Both the position numbers and the translations under genes were made by a program. A stretch of DNA of 41,915 nucleotides. Origin: an uncultured Corynebacterium sp. (GTDB lineage: Bacteria > Actinomycetota > Actinomycetes > Mycobacteriales > Mycobacteriaceae). Positions 1-8,482 of the stretch are shown here, one piece after another. Each line of letters begins with the position of its first letter. The stretch's first letter is position 1. The DNA is taken from contig NZ_CAMIFY010000021.1 in NCBI RefSeq assembly GCF_946222985.1, forward strand, positions 1 through 41,915, in the 5' to 3' direction. The notes beneath the pieces were generated by a model, which worked only from the letters and a program-made list of their open reading frames with translations, ran no database searches and was not told the origin of the DNA.

Positions 1-70
1 GTCGGCCTCGCTGACTCGAAGAACATTACACAGACGCCGACGAACAACGCAAAACGCGAGGTCACCGCCG

Positions 71-1309
71 CTATTTCGCCTCTTCGCGCAAGCTCTTCCC
101 GGCCCCCACCGCCGATGCCGCGAGCATCGCGCCCGAAATGACGAACACCGACACCGTCCCGACTCCGGCCGCCAGTGCACCGGCGGCCGCCGGCAACGCC
201 ACCTGCGCCAGGCGGTTGCCCATCAATCGCACCGACAACGCGATCGCCTTGTCGTCGACCGGCACCAGCGACGTCACCCACGTCATCGTCATCGGCATGA
301 CGAAACCCCACGCGAAACCGCACGCTCCCGTCGCCACCGCGAGCATCCACGCCTCGTCCAGCCACGGGGTGGCGAGCATCGGCACGGCACCTACGGCGAT
401 CATCCCCACCAGCACCCGGTCCCGTCGCAACCTCGCCAGCGCCCACGGCATCAGCGCGCGAGAGACGACCCCCATCGCCGAACGAGCACCGAGGATTATC
501 GTCACTTCCCCTACGGAAAGCCCCTTTTCGGCCCCGAGCACTGGCATGTATGCGGTGAGCAGGTCGATGGCCACGATCACCGAGATCGACGCGATCATCG
601 CCGCCGGCATGCCCGGCAACCCCAGCATCCGTCCCAGGGACAGGTGAGCGGGCTTGCCTCCGTCGGCGGTGACGACGGTCGGCACCAGCCGTCGATAAGC
701 ACCCGCGATGGGCCAACCCGCGACCAGGGCCACCGCCCCCAGGGCGGTCAACCACGCCAATGCCGGAGTCGTGTCCACCCCGGAGTCGCCCTGGCCCTGC
801 GCGGCGATCCAGCCGGAGAAGACGATGCCGAGCAACTGCCCGACCGAGATCCCGAGGGTGAAGTAGGCGAAGAGCGAATCGAGTCCGCTCGTCGTGCCCC
901 GCAGCCGCGACACCATGCCCTGCGCCGCGACCAACGTGGTCATGTGCGCGAACCCCAGCGCCACGTAACCGGCCAGCAGCACGCCGAGCCCGTCGGAGAC
1001 GGCCATCACCGTCGTGGCCACGACCGTGGCGATCAACCCGGTGCGCATCACCTGCGGGGCGGCACCGTCGTCGACCAACCGGCCGGCCTTCAACGCGATC
1101 AGCAACGGCACCAGAGAAAAGGCCGCGGTGAACACGCCGATGGTCACGGCGTCGCCGCCGAAGTCGAGCACGCGATAACTCAGCAAGACGCGCCCGCCGT
1201 TGAACACCGCCTGCCCCAGCACGGTCACCGCGACCAGCAGGGCAAACCATCGCTTCACCGCGCTCGCCGCCTTCCCCGCAGTCGCTCCATCCGATCCGGC
1301 CGCCGTCAA
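71..1309 (-). CDS. MFS transporter, probable efflux permease
   Basis: Integral membrane protein of about 412 residues with roughly twelve hydrophobic segments, the usual size and pattern of a major facilitator superfamily permease. The loop between helices 2 and 3 (AGRLVDDG...MRTG) resembles MFS motif A. No substrate can be read from the sequence; export of a drug or metabolite is a family-level guess. The start is uncertain: TTG at 1309 has AGGGG five bases upstream, while GTG at 1258 (395 aa, giving VKRWFALLV) has GGAAGG eleven bases upstream. The gene diverges from the NYN-domain gene, so both promoters lie in about 100 bases near 1310-1410. No partner gene on the same strand is visible. 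Confidence 0.82.
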   Translation of the reverse strand: MTAAGSDGATAGKAASAVKRWFALLVAVTVLGQAVFNGGRVLLSYRVLDFGGDAVTIGVFTAAFSLVPLLIALKAGRLVDDGAAPQVMRTGLIATVVATTVMAVSDGLGVLLAGYVALGFAHMTTLVAAQGMVSRLRGTTSGLDSLFAYFTLGISVGQLLGIVFSGWIAAQGQGDSGVDTTPALAWLTALGAVALVAGWPIAGAYRRLVPTVVTADGGKPAHLSLGRMLGLPGMPAAMIASISVIVAIDLLTAYMPVLGAEKGLSVGEVTIILGARSAMGVVSRALMPWALARLRRDRVLVGMIAVGAVPMLATPWLDEAWMLAVATGACGFAWGFVMPMTMTWVTSLVPVDDKAIALSVRLMGNRLAQVALPAAAGALAAGVGTVSVFVISGAMLAASAVGAGKSLREEAK

Positions 1310-1410
1310 CCGTACCCCTGGGCAATATCGGCCACGGTCCGGTGGATTTCGTGCATCCTGGATATGGACGAATCTGACTTTAGATCGCAATGAACGAATT
1401 GAAGGAGCCC

Positions 1411-3045
1411 ATGCTTGAACGCACATTGGTTTACGTCGACACGTCTTATCTGCTGGCGAGCTTCTACAACTCGTGGGAGACCGGAGCCCGCGGTCAATTG
1501 GAAATCGATCTCAGAGAGGTGGTGCACGTACTCGACAGGATGATCACTCAGCAGCTGGGCCAGCCGGTCCAGCGGCAGCTCTGGTACGACGGCATTCCGG
1601 AGTCGGGGCCGCACCGTTATCAACGTTCGCTCCGCACCATCGATGGAGTTCAGCTCCGTGCGGGGCAGCTCATCGAATGGGGCGACCGTCGCACCCAGAA
1701 GGCGGTGGACACCCGCCTGGTCGCGGACATGGTGATCGCGGGCATGCGCGGGCAGGCCTCCGACATCGTGCTCGTCTCCGGTGACGCCGACATGCTGCCG
1801 GGCGTGGCGGAGGCGTCGAACTCCGGCGTTCGCGTGCATCTTTACGGCTTCGGCTGGGATTCCATGTCGTCGGCATTGCGCCATGCCTGCGATTCGACGA
1901 CGATTCTCGACCCGCGCGAGGATTTCGCCGAGTCCATGCAGCTCAACGTCCTCGAGGGTCCGCTGATGCCGATCGTGCGGGACAAGCCGCTCGGCGACGT
2001 CGAGCCCCCGGAGTCGCCGGGTGCCACGGAGGTGCCCGACACCCGGGTCACGCCTCCCGGACAAGAGCCTGACGACGGTGGGGGCATCACCACCGAGGAC
2101 CTCGACGCCGAGTGCGAGGCCGATTCCGGTGCGGTCACTCCCACGGCGAAGGCCGATGCGCCCAAGGTCGCCGAAACCGAGGCGGCCGCGAAGGCCGGGG
2201 CACGGGAAATCCCCGTGCAGGCCGAGCATGCCGCCGCCGAACGGGCGGGAACCTCCGCACGACCGTCCGGCCCGGTTGATCCGGCGCAGGCGATCGCGGC
2301 GGTGGCCGCCGCGGCGGCGAAGGCCAAGGCGGATTCCCAGAGCCCAAAGGGTGACGCCGGCGCGCAGCCGGATGCGTCCGGCGGTCAGTCGTCCGATTCC
2401 GGCGACGGGAAGTCGGCTACCGAAGACGAGGCGGGCTCGGACCCAAAAGACCGAGCCAAGGGCGGTACGACGGGTGGTGACGCATCCGGGGACGCCTCCG
2501 TCGACGCCGGAGATTCGGCATCGTCCCAGGTCGACGCCGCTCCAGGTGGCGACGAGGGCGATGGTGCGTCGGGCGATGGCGACGCCGGTGAAACGGGCGG
2601 TGCCAATGCGGCCGCGAATGCCGCGGCAAATGCCGCCGACAAGGGCGAATCATCCGATTCCTCGAGCTCGGCGAAGCCCGGCCCCCGGCCCAACCCGTCG
2701 ATGATGGCTCCGCGCCGGAAACTGCGGTCCCGGTACGTGCCGTTGCCCAGTGAAGTGTGGGCGACGGCGGGATTCCAGACGCCGTTCGACGTCGGCCAGC
2801 AGTACGCCAACTGGTGGTACGAGGCCGCGGCGACGGATCGGCAGCGCGATGAAGCGCACCTGTTGTCCGGTGGCGGCCTGCCGCCGGAGATCGACAGGCC
2901 CCTGCTGCAGTTCGCGTGCGAGACGCTGCACGAGTACACGCTGACCGACGGCCAGCGCGTCAATCTCCGCGACGGATTCCACGCCGGCATCCGCGGCGTT
3001 CTGCTCAGCCGCCGCCAGCAACAGAACGGCCCCGAGCGGTACTGA
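1411..3045 (+). CDS. NYN-domain RNase-like protein with acidic linker and conserved C-terminal domain
   Basis: Protein of 544 residues. Residues 1 to about 175 form a NYN (PIN-like) domain: VYVDTSYLL near the N-terminus, DTRLVADM in the middle and LVSGDADM later supply the acidic residues that bind metal in this nuclease fold. About 230 residues of Ala/Gly/Asp/Ser-rich acidic low complexity follow. The last 100 residues (from RYVPLPSEVWATAGF) look folded again and rich in Trp/Tyr. Role inferred: RNA cleavage or processing. ATG 1411 is preferred because the conserved region begins right there, but AAGGAG is only three bases upstream; ATG 1390, seven codons earlier, is the alternative. A strong terminator follows. 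Confidence 0.82.
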   Translation: MLERTLVYVDTSYLLASFYNSWETGARGQLEIDLREVVHVLDRMITQQLGQPVQRQLWYDGIPESGPHRYQRSLRTIDGVQLRAGQLIEWGDRRTQKAVDTRLVADMVIAGMRGQASDIVLVSGDADMLPGVAEASNSGVRVHLYGFGWDSMSSALRHACDSTTILDPREDFAESMQLNVLEGPLMPIVRDKPLGDVEPPESPGATEVPDTRVTPPGQEPDDGGGITTEDLDAECEADSGAVTPTAKADAPKVAETEAAAKAGAREIPVQAEHAAAERAGTSARPSGPVDPAQAIAAVAAAAAKAKADSQSPKGDAGAQPDASGGQSSDSGDGKSATEDEAGSDPKDRAKGGTTGGDASGDASVDAGDSASSQVDAAPGGDEGDGASGDGDAGETGGANAAANAAANAADKGESSDSSSSAKPGPRPNPSMMAPRRKLRSRYVPLPSEVWATAGFQTPFDVGQQYANWWYEAAATDRQRDEAHLLSGGGLPPEIDRPLLQFACETLHEYTLTDGQRVNLRDGFHAGIRGVLLSRRQQQNGPERY

Positions 3046-3062
3046 CCTCGCCCGGACCGTGA

Positions 3063-3101
3063 AAAACCGGCGGCCCACCATGTCGGTGGGCCGCCGGTTT
3101 T
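3063..3101. terminator. Bidirectional intrinsic terminator
   Basis: Perfect 17-bp inverted repeat, AAAACCGGCGGCCCACC pairing with its complement around a 5-base loop (3080-3084). One strand ends in TTTT and the other begins with AAAA, so it can stop transcription both from the NYN gene and from the converging pspA-like gene. Confidence 0.92.
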
Positions 3102-3174
3102 GGCGTTCACGCGGAGCGACGGGCGTTGCCGGTGTTCCCGGTGTTCGCCGTGTTCGTTCCAGTCGAGGTCCGCG

Positions 3175-4119
3175 TCAGGAACCGGCCTTCGGGTCGCGCG
3201 GGGTCTCGTCCTCCAGGGTCACGTCGGCGTCGTCGACGGACGGAGCGGTGGCATCATCGACCGGACCATGGTCGCCCGGCGCGGCACCGGCGGCACCGGC
3301 GGCATCGGCACCGGCGGTGGCGTCGGGAGCCGCATCCTCGCCGTCACCGGCCTCGAGCGCACCGGCCGTGCCCTTGCCGAGGGACTTGTCCCCGCCCTCG
3401 GACGCCATCTCGGCGCGGATCTGGGCCAGGCGCGAATCCGCACGGGCATCGACGCCCGACGCCTCGATCTCGGCCATCCGGCCCTGATGCGAGTTCGCGG
3501 CGAGTTCCTGGGCGCCCAGGGCCGTCGCATAGCGCGATTCGATCTTGTCCCGCACACCGTCGAGAGTCGGCACGTTCGGATTGGAGTTCACGCCCTGGAT
3601 GCCCTCCAGCGTCTTCGACGTGGTCTCCTGCATCTTCGCCTGATCGGCCTGCGACTCGAGCTCGCGGATCTGCGACTTGATCTGCTCGTACTGCATCTGC
3701 GACTGCTTCGCCTGCTGCTGGGCCTCGTCCGCCGCACGGACGGCCTGGGCGTGCATCTCGCTGGTCTGCTCGATCTCCGTTTCGATGCTCACCAGCTGCG
3801 AGGCGAAGATCTCCGCGGTGTTCTCGAACTCGGTGGCCTTGGCCTCGTCGCCCGCCGACCGCGCCGAATCGGCCTGCTGCACCGCGGTGCGGGTGTTGGC
3901 CGTGAGCTTGTCGCGCTCCTTGTTCAACCGCGACAGGGTCATCTCCAGCTGATTGCGGTTGCCGATGACGGTCGCCGCCTGCTGCTGGATCTGGTTGTGC
4001 TGCTCACGGGCCGCCTCCGCGGCCTGGTGGATCTGCACCTTCGGGTCGGCGTTGTCCTCGATCTTCTTGTCGAAGGAGGACATCATGTACTTCCAGCCCT
4101 TGCTGAACGGATTGGCCAT
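3175..4119 (-). CDS. pspA: PspA/IM30 family membrane-stress protein
   Basis: Protein of 314 residues starting MANPFSKGWKYMMSSFDKK, the typical N-terminal amphipathic segment of PspA/Vipp1 (IM30) proteins, followed by a long Gln/Glu/Lys-rich coiled coil to about residue 230. Family members bind and stabilise stressed cytoplasmic membranes. The tail (about 80 residues) is Ala/Gly/Asp-rich and probably disordered, longer than in E. coli PspA. ATG 4119 has GAAAGGAG eight bases upstream, deciding the start over in-frame codons further up. It is monocistronic, ending at a shared terminator. TAGGAT on the minus strand near 4151-4156 may be its -10. No PspF-like or PspBC genes are adjacent, as is usual in Actinobacteria. 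Confidence 0.88.
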   Translation of the reverse strand: MANPFSKGWKYMMSSFDKKIEDNADPKVQIHQAAEAAREQHNQIQQQAATVIGNRNQLEMTLSRLNKERDKLTANTRTAVQQADSARSAGDEAKATEFENTAEIFASQLVSIETEIEQTSEMHAQAVRAADEAQQQAKQSQMQYEQIKSQIRELESQADQAKMQETTSKTLEGIQGVNSNPNVPTLDGVRDKIESRYATALGAQELAANSHQGRMAEIEASGVDARADSRLAQIRAEMASEGGDKSLGKGTAGALEAGDGEDAAPDATAGADAAGAAGAAPGDHGPVDDATAPSVDDADVTLEDETPRDPKAGS

Positions 4120-4212
4120 GGCGCGGGGCTCCTTTCGGGTCGTCGCCACAGATCCTACGGAAGTCCGGCGGGTTCGTCCGGCCCACGGGCGGTGGCGCAT
4201 GCAGTGCCGTTG

Positions 4213-4218
4213 TAAAGT
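4213..4218 (+). promoter_or_regulatory. Candidate -10 (TAAAGT), leaderless start of serine hydrolase
   Basis: TAAAGT lies 8 bases before ATG 4227, and no Shine-Dalgarno is visible in between. The transcript could begin at or next to the start codon. Confidence 0.5.
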
Positions 4219-4226
4219 CTCCGTTC

Positions 4227-5510
4227 ATGTTCACCTCCCGGTTCCCGGGCCGGCGCTACGCCGCCGCGTCCGCTTGCGCCGCGCTGCTGATCACCATCGC
4301 GCCGGCCGCCGCCCTCCTGCCCGACCCGATCGTTCCCCCGGCATCCGCCCAGGAACGATCGGCCTCCAAGTCCGCCTCGACGTCGCCGACCACGAGCGAC
4401 CGCGACGACGAAAAAGACGAGAAGGACGCGAAGGGCCGCGCCGATAAGGACGAAGCCGACGAGAAGGACGACGCCGAGAAGGACGGAGACGACGAGGGCC
4501 GACGCGACGAGTCCGGCAAATCCGGCACGAACAAATCCGACGACGATTCCGACGTCGACGCCCCGGTCGAGGCCGACGTCGACGACGACGCCATCGAGGA
4601 GCCGACCACCGACGTCGGCCGCGAGATCCGGACCCGCATGGACGAGGCGACGGAGACGGTCGCGGACAACGGCGGGTCGATCGGCATGGCGTTCCTGGAC
4701 CGCGAGACCGGCGAGCTGGTGTGCAACGAGCAGTGCCTGGATTCGTTCGCCCTGGCGAGCCTGTCGAAGGTGTTCATCGCCGAGGTCGTCGGCTACACCA
4801 ACTACGAACGCCCCGACAGCCCCGACGAGATCGAGGCCGGCGAGGGCGACATGCCGGTGTCCGGCAACGCCGACGCGATGCTGCGCGACGACATGATCCG
4901 CTATTCGGACAACGAGGCCACCAACTCCCTGTGGGCCCGCTACGGCGGCACGGAGATCATCGACAACGTCTCGGAGCGTTACGGGCTTTCCGACGCCACC
5001 CGCCCGAACCCCGACTGGGGTTCGACGAAGTCGTCGGCCGCCGACCTGGTGACCTTCTTCGACGGCCTGCTCGCCGGCGAGGGCGGCTTGTCGGAGGTCG
5101 AGACGCGCTACCTGGTGCAGCTGATGTATTCGCTGCCGCGTTATTCCTACGGCAGCGCCGATCAGAACATCGGTCTGCGGGCCGCGCTGCCCAACGAGTT
5201 CGTCGGCGTCAAGGGCGGCTGGTACGACCCGGAGATTCGCACGTCGGCGGGATTCTTCGGCGAGGACGACCGCTACGTCATGGCCGTGCTGGCCCACAAC
5301 GTCTCGCCGAACGATTTCACCGACGCCATCGCCCACGTCTTCCCGGAGGGCGGCGCGTCGGTGGAGGACCGCGGCGACGAGGCGATTCGCCAGGCCGGCA
5401 CCGTCGGTGACGCCGGCGACGGGGGCGGCTCCCCGGTCGCGCCGTGGATCATCGCCCTGTTCGTCGTCGCCGTGGCCGGTTTCGGCCTCGGCTGGGTCGT
5501 GCGGCGCTAG
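4227..5510 (+). CDS. Membrane-anchored class A beta-lactamase-fold serine hydrolase
   Basis: Protein of 427 residues. Residues 1-42 look like a signal peptide ending ...PPASAQ. Residues 43-130 are an extremely charged Asp/Glu/Lys/Arg/Ser linker. The domain from about 133 to 375 carries the three motifs of the serine beta-lactamase/PBP fold: SLSK (Ser178, Lys181), SDN (227-229) and KGG (329-331) in place of KTG. A Cys pair (166, 170) precedes the active serine. A C-terminal membrane helix (about 405-424) ends in RR. It is probably extracytoplasmic, spanning the wall zone from a membrane anchor. True beta-lactamase, DD-peptidase or esterase activity cannot be told apart by reading. It converges on the thioredoxin gene. 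Confidence 0.82.
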   Translation: MFTSRFPGRRYAAASACAALLITIAPAAALLPDPIVPPASAQERSASKSASTSPTTSDRDDEKDEKDAKGRADKDEADEKDDAEKDGDDEGRRDESGKSGTNKSDDDSDVDAPVEADVDDDAIEEPTTDVGREIRTRMDEATETVADNGGSIGMAFLDRETGELVCNEQCLDSFALASLSKVFIAEVVGYTNYERPDSPDEIEAGEGDMPVSGNADAMLRDDMIRYSDNEATNSLWARYGGTEIIDNVSERYGLSDATRPNPDWGSTKSSAADLVTFFDGLLAGEGGLSEVETRYLVQLMYSLPRYSYGSADQNIGLRAALPNEFVGVKGGWYDPEIRTSAGFFGEDDRYVMAVLAHNVSPNDFTDAIAHVFPEGGASVEDRGDEAIRQAGTVGDAGDGGGSPVAPWIIALFVVAVAGFGLGWVVRR

Positions 5511-5548
5511 TCGCTGCTGCCGGGTCGTGCGGCGCTAGGCGCTACTGC
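5494..5548. repeat. 28-bp imperfect tandem duplication at gene junction
   Basis: GGGTCGTGCGGCGCTAG (17 bp) occurs at 5494-5510 and again at 5522-5538. Each copy is followed by a near-identical decamer (TCGCTGCTGC / GCGCTACTGC). The first copy is the hydrolase stop; the second runs over the thioredoxin stop on the other strand. Confidence 0.85.
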
Positions 5549-5937
5549 AGGGCTTCGCCGCGCGAGGCCTCGTCGGCGGCCATCTGCTCTTCGATCTGAC
5601 GGCGCACGTCGGCCATGTCCAGATCGCGGGCCTGGCCGAGGAGATCCTCGAGGGCCTGGGGCGGCAGCACGCCGGCCTGCTGGAACAGCAGGATGCCCTC
5701 GCGGAACAGGAACAGCGTCGGGATCGACTGGATGCCCAGCGCCGCGGAGATCTCCTGGTTGGCGTCGGTGTCGAGCTTCGCGAACGCCACGTCGCCGTGC
5801 TTTTCCGACGCTTCCTCGAAGATCGGGGCGAACTGGCGGCAGGGGCCGCACCACTCGGCCCAGGCGTCGACGAGCACGATGTCGTTGTCCTGGATGGTCT
5901 GGGCGAACGTGTCGTTGGTGACGTCGATGGTGGCCAT
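5542..5937 (-). CDS. Thioredoxin-like protein
   Basis: Protein of 131 residues with a classic thioredoxin fold: WCGPC with redox cysteines 30 and 33, and the cis-proline in SIPT (Pro73). It reduces or exchanges disulfides in the cytoplasm; no signal peptide is seen. It is about 25 residues longer than ordinary thioredoxin; the extra Glu/Ala-rich C-terminal helix (DLDMADVRRQIEEQMAADE...) recalls the tetratricopeptide-associated end of CnoX/YbbN-like proteins, but no TPR repeats are present. ATG 5937 has GAGGA eight bases upstream. It stands alone, apart from the trxB-trxA pair at 38466-39773, so it is unlikely to be the main thioredoxin. Confidence 0.9.
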   Translation of the reverse strand: MATIDVTNDTFAQTIQDNDIVLVDAWAEWCGPCRQFAPIFEEASEKHGDVAFAKLDTDANQEISAALGIQSIPTLFLFREGILLFQQAGVLPPQALEDLLGQARDLDMADVRRQIEEQMAADEASRGEALQ

Positions 5938-6104
5938 GAAGGGGTCCTCGTTTCATCGGGTTGCGCGGGGCATGCCCCCGCGCCGTGCCGATTCCCGGCA
6001 CGCCCCACGCAACATGCACACCCCTGCGGGTATTCCCGAGCGGCTCCATGCTTTGCGACGCCCCGGTCCGCGCGAACCCGGCGGGCCCGCCCGATTCGGC
6101 GTTC

Positions 6105-6121
6105 GGCGGCGAGTCGCCGCC
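6105..6121 (-). terminator. Hairpin after the acyltransferase-FAH operon
   Basis: GGCGGC-GAGTC-GCCGCC stem-loop 13 bases past the FAH stop. There is no clear U-tract on the minus strand, so termination is likely but not certain. Confidence 0.5.
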
Positions 6122-6134
6122 TTTCCCGTCGACG

Positions 6135-6986
6135 CTACCGAATGCGGAGGATGTTGCGTTGTTCGCCCAGGCCATCGATGGCGACCCGGATTTCCTGCCC
6201 GTCGCGCAGGTACGTCTTGGGATCCATGCCGTGGCCGACACCGGCGGGCGTTCCCGTCGAGATGACGTCGCCGGGGTTGAGCTGGATGAACCGCGACACG
6301 TACGCGACGAGCGCCGCCGGCGTGAACACCAGGTCGGCGATGGGCGCGTCCTGGCGCAGTTCCCCGTCGACCCACGTGCGCACGCGGGCGGTGTCCGCGT
6401 CGAACTCGTCGGGCGTCGCCAGCCAGGGCCCGAAGGCCGACGTGCGCTGCAGCGTCTTGCCCTGCAGCCACTGCTGCGTGGCGTACTGGGCGTCGCGCTG
6501 GGTGAAGTCGTCGAGGATGGCGTATCCGGCGATGTGGTCCGCCGCCTCGTCCTCGTCGACGCGGTAGGTCGTCGAACCGATGACGACGGCCAACTCGCCC
6601 TCGTAGTCCAGCGCGCCGGCGACGTCGGGGTGGACCATCAGGTCGTCACGGGAGCCGGCGAGCGCGTCGGCGAACTTCGCGAACAACGTCGGCACGTCGG
6701 GGCGGTCATGGCCCATCTCGTCGATGTGCGCGGCGTAGTTGAGGCCGACGCAGAAGATCTTGCCGGGACGCGGAATCAACGGCGCCAGGGCGCACGCGGT
6801 CTCCGGCACCAGCCGGCCCTGATCCGGGTCCTCGCGCACCTCGTCGAGGAACGCACGGGTCTCCTCGCGCCAGTCCTCCCGGGTGAGCAGGTCACCGACG
6901 CAGGACGCGTCGAGGAGCACCGCGGAACCGTCGACGAGCGCCGCTGCACGCGTGGTCCCGTCGACGCGAAGGGTGGCCAGTCTCAT
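6135..6986 (-). CDS. Fumarylacetoacetate hydrolase (FAH) family protein
   Basis: Protein of 283 residues. It matches the COG0179 pattern: IFCVGLNYAAHIDEMG (about 77-92), DYEGELAVVIG (127-137) with metal-ligand glutamates 129 and 131, Asp160, and TGTPAGVGHG (244-253). Family members are Mg2+-dependent C-C bond hydrolases, decarboxylases or isomerases of beta-keto acids (oxaloacetate or acylpyruvate types); the substrate is not determined here. ATG 6986 has GGGGA seven bases upstream and overlaps the acyltransferase stop in an ATGA junction, so the two are translationally coupled. The functional link to the acyltransferase is unclear. Confidence 0.88.
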   Translation of the reverse strand: MRLATLRVDGTTRAAALVDGSAVLLDASCVGDLLTREDWREETRAFLDEVREDPDQGRLVPETACALAPLIPRPGKIFCVGLNYAAHIDEMGHDRPDVPTLFAKFADALAGSRDDLMVHPDVAGALDYEGELAVVIGSTTYRVDEDEAADHIAGYAILDDFTQRDAQYATQQWLQGKTLQRTSAFGPWLATPDEFDADTARVRTWVDGELRQDAPIADLVFTPAALVAYVSRFIQLNPGDVISTGTPAGVGHGMDPKTYLRDGQEIRVAIDGLGEQRNILRIR

Positions 6987-8305
6987 CGTCGATTCCCCGC
7001 TTCCCGGGTCGCGCCGTGCTCGACCTCGTTCGTCTCGGTGGGCCCGATGCCCGTGTTTTCGGTGTGCCCCGTGTTCTCGGAGTCGCCGGTGCCCTCTGCG
7101 CCGCCGTCGCGTCCGGTGCCACCGGTGGGCCCGGTGGATTCGGTGGACCCGGCGGACCCGGCGGCCTTCTCCCCCGCTCGTCCGGCGGGCGTGACGGAGG
7201 TGGCGGCGGCATGGGGCGTCGTCAAGCGAATGAACCAATCGGGCCTCTTGAACAGCCACTCGGCGCCCACCCGCAACAACAGACGGTGCAGGCTCAGGCA
7301 CAGCGCCGCCGCGACCGCGGCCGCGACGACCGGCTGCAACGGCAACCCCGGGTCACCGTCGAAGAACTGGTCCGCGACGATGGCGATGATCCCGAGCATC
7401 GGGATGTGCATGAGGAACACCGGCAGCGTGCGGTGGCCGATCTTCTCGAACGGCCGGACCACCGGCGAATTCTGCAGCATCGCCATGACGTTGATGATCG
7501 CGAACAACCCCGCCGTCGACAGGAACAAGCCGACCACGCCGCGATTGCCGGCGTTGAAGCTCGGGAACGTGCGCAGGATCCACACGGCCACGACCACGTA
7601 GGCACCCGCCGACGCGATCAGGAACCAGATCGGACGGCGCGCCACCATGCGGAAGATCAACGGCGCGCCGTGGAGGCCGAGCAGGTAGAACACGAGCATC
7701 TTCGAGACGAAGTCCCACGACCAGCTCACCCCGGCGAAGGGCGCGGTCACGTAAATGACCGCCGCCACCGCGATCTGGATCAGCGGGGAAATGCCCCGCA
7801 GGAGCTTCGACAGGATCGCGAACAGCGCCAGCGCCCACAGGAACCACAGGTACGACGTCGGCTCGACCAGCGCGTGGAGGGAGTTGTAGAGCATCGACGG
7901 CCAGTCGTCGGTGTTCATGATGCGCGGCGGGCGCGTCAGGCCGTCGGCGGTGACGTGGGAATACGGCAGCAGCGCCAGCACGATCTCGCGCACCGGCACC
8001 CAGACCACGTAGAGCCAGACCATGACCCAGATCCGCCGGTTGGCCAGGCGATCCCAGGACTCGGACAGCGCCTTGGCGGCGAAGAGACCGGACAGCAGGA
8101 AGAACAGCGGCATGCGGATGGGACCGAGGACGAAGTTGACCTCGGCCCAGATTCCCGTCGAGTACCCGTGGTTGGCCAGCTCGGTGATGGCGTGGCCGAG
8201 CACCACGAGGAAGATGCACAGACCCTTGGCGGAGTCGACCCACCCGACCCGGGAGCCGGGCCGGCGGGCCGCGCTCGCCGTGGTGCGCGCTGCCGTGTCC
8301 GCCAA
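6983..8305 (-). CDS. Acyltransferase family 3 membrane protein
   Basis: Protein of about 440 residues with around ten membrane helices. It opens with WVDSAKGLCIFLVVLGHAI, the acyltransferase-3 (OafA/YrhL-type, PF01757) signature, with the likely catalytic His38. These enzymes move acyl groups onto extracytoplasmic sugars or lipids; in corynebacteria, modification of envelope glycans or mycolates is a reasonable inference. The last 60 residues are a Gly/Thr/Glu/Ser-rich tail with GST/TGP-like repeats. TTG 8305 is chosen because GGAGGA lies just upstream (5-base spacing); an earlier TTG at 8401 has no ribosome site. First gene of a two-gene operon with the FAH protein. Confidence 0.85.
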   Translation of the reverse strand: MADTAARTTASAARRPGSRVGWVDSAKGLCIFLVVLGHAITELANHGYSTGIWAEVNFVLGPIRMPLFFLLSGLFAAKALSESWDRLANRRIWVMVWLYVVWVPVREIVLALLPYSHVTADGLTRPPRIMNTDDWPSMLYNSLHALVEPTSYLWFLWALALFAILSKLLRGISPLIQIAVAAVIYVTAPFAGVSWSWDFVSKMLVFYLLGLHGAPLIFRMVARRPIWFLIASAGAYVVVAVWILRTFPSFNAGNRGVVGLFLSTAGLFAIINVMAMLQNSPVVRPFEKIGHRTLPVFLMHIPMLGIIAIVADQFFDGDPGLPLQPVVAAAVAAALCLSLHRLLLRVGAEWLFKRPDWFIRLTTPHAAATSVTPAGRAGEKAAGSAGSTESTGPTGGTGRDGGAEGTGDSENTGHTENTGIGPTETNEVEHGATREAGNRR

Positions 8306-8482
8306 AGAGTCCTCCGATCCGACCGCGCGCGAAAAGGCGTCGACCCGAGGTTCGCAGGGGTCGATCGGACGCGCGGAAAGCCGCCTTGTTGATGCGGTCA
8401 ACAGAGCTTACCGGGGCCGACCGGCGGTGAAAAGCGCCCGTTTCGTGGACACCCCCGCCAAACGGGCATCCGGCGCGGCGGA

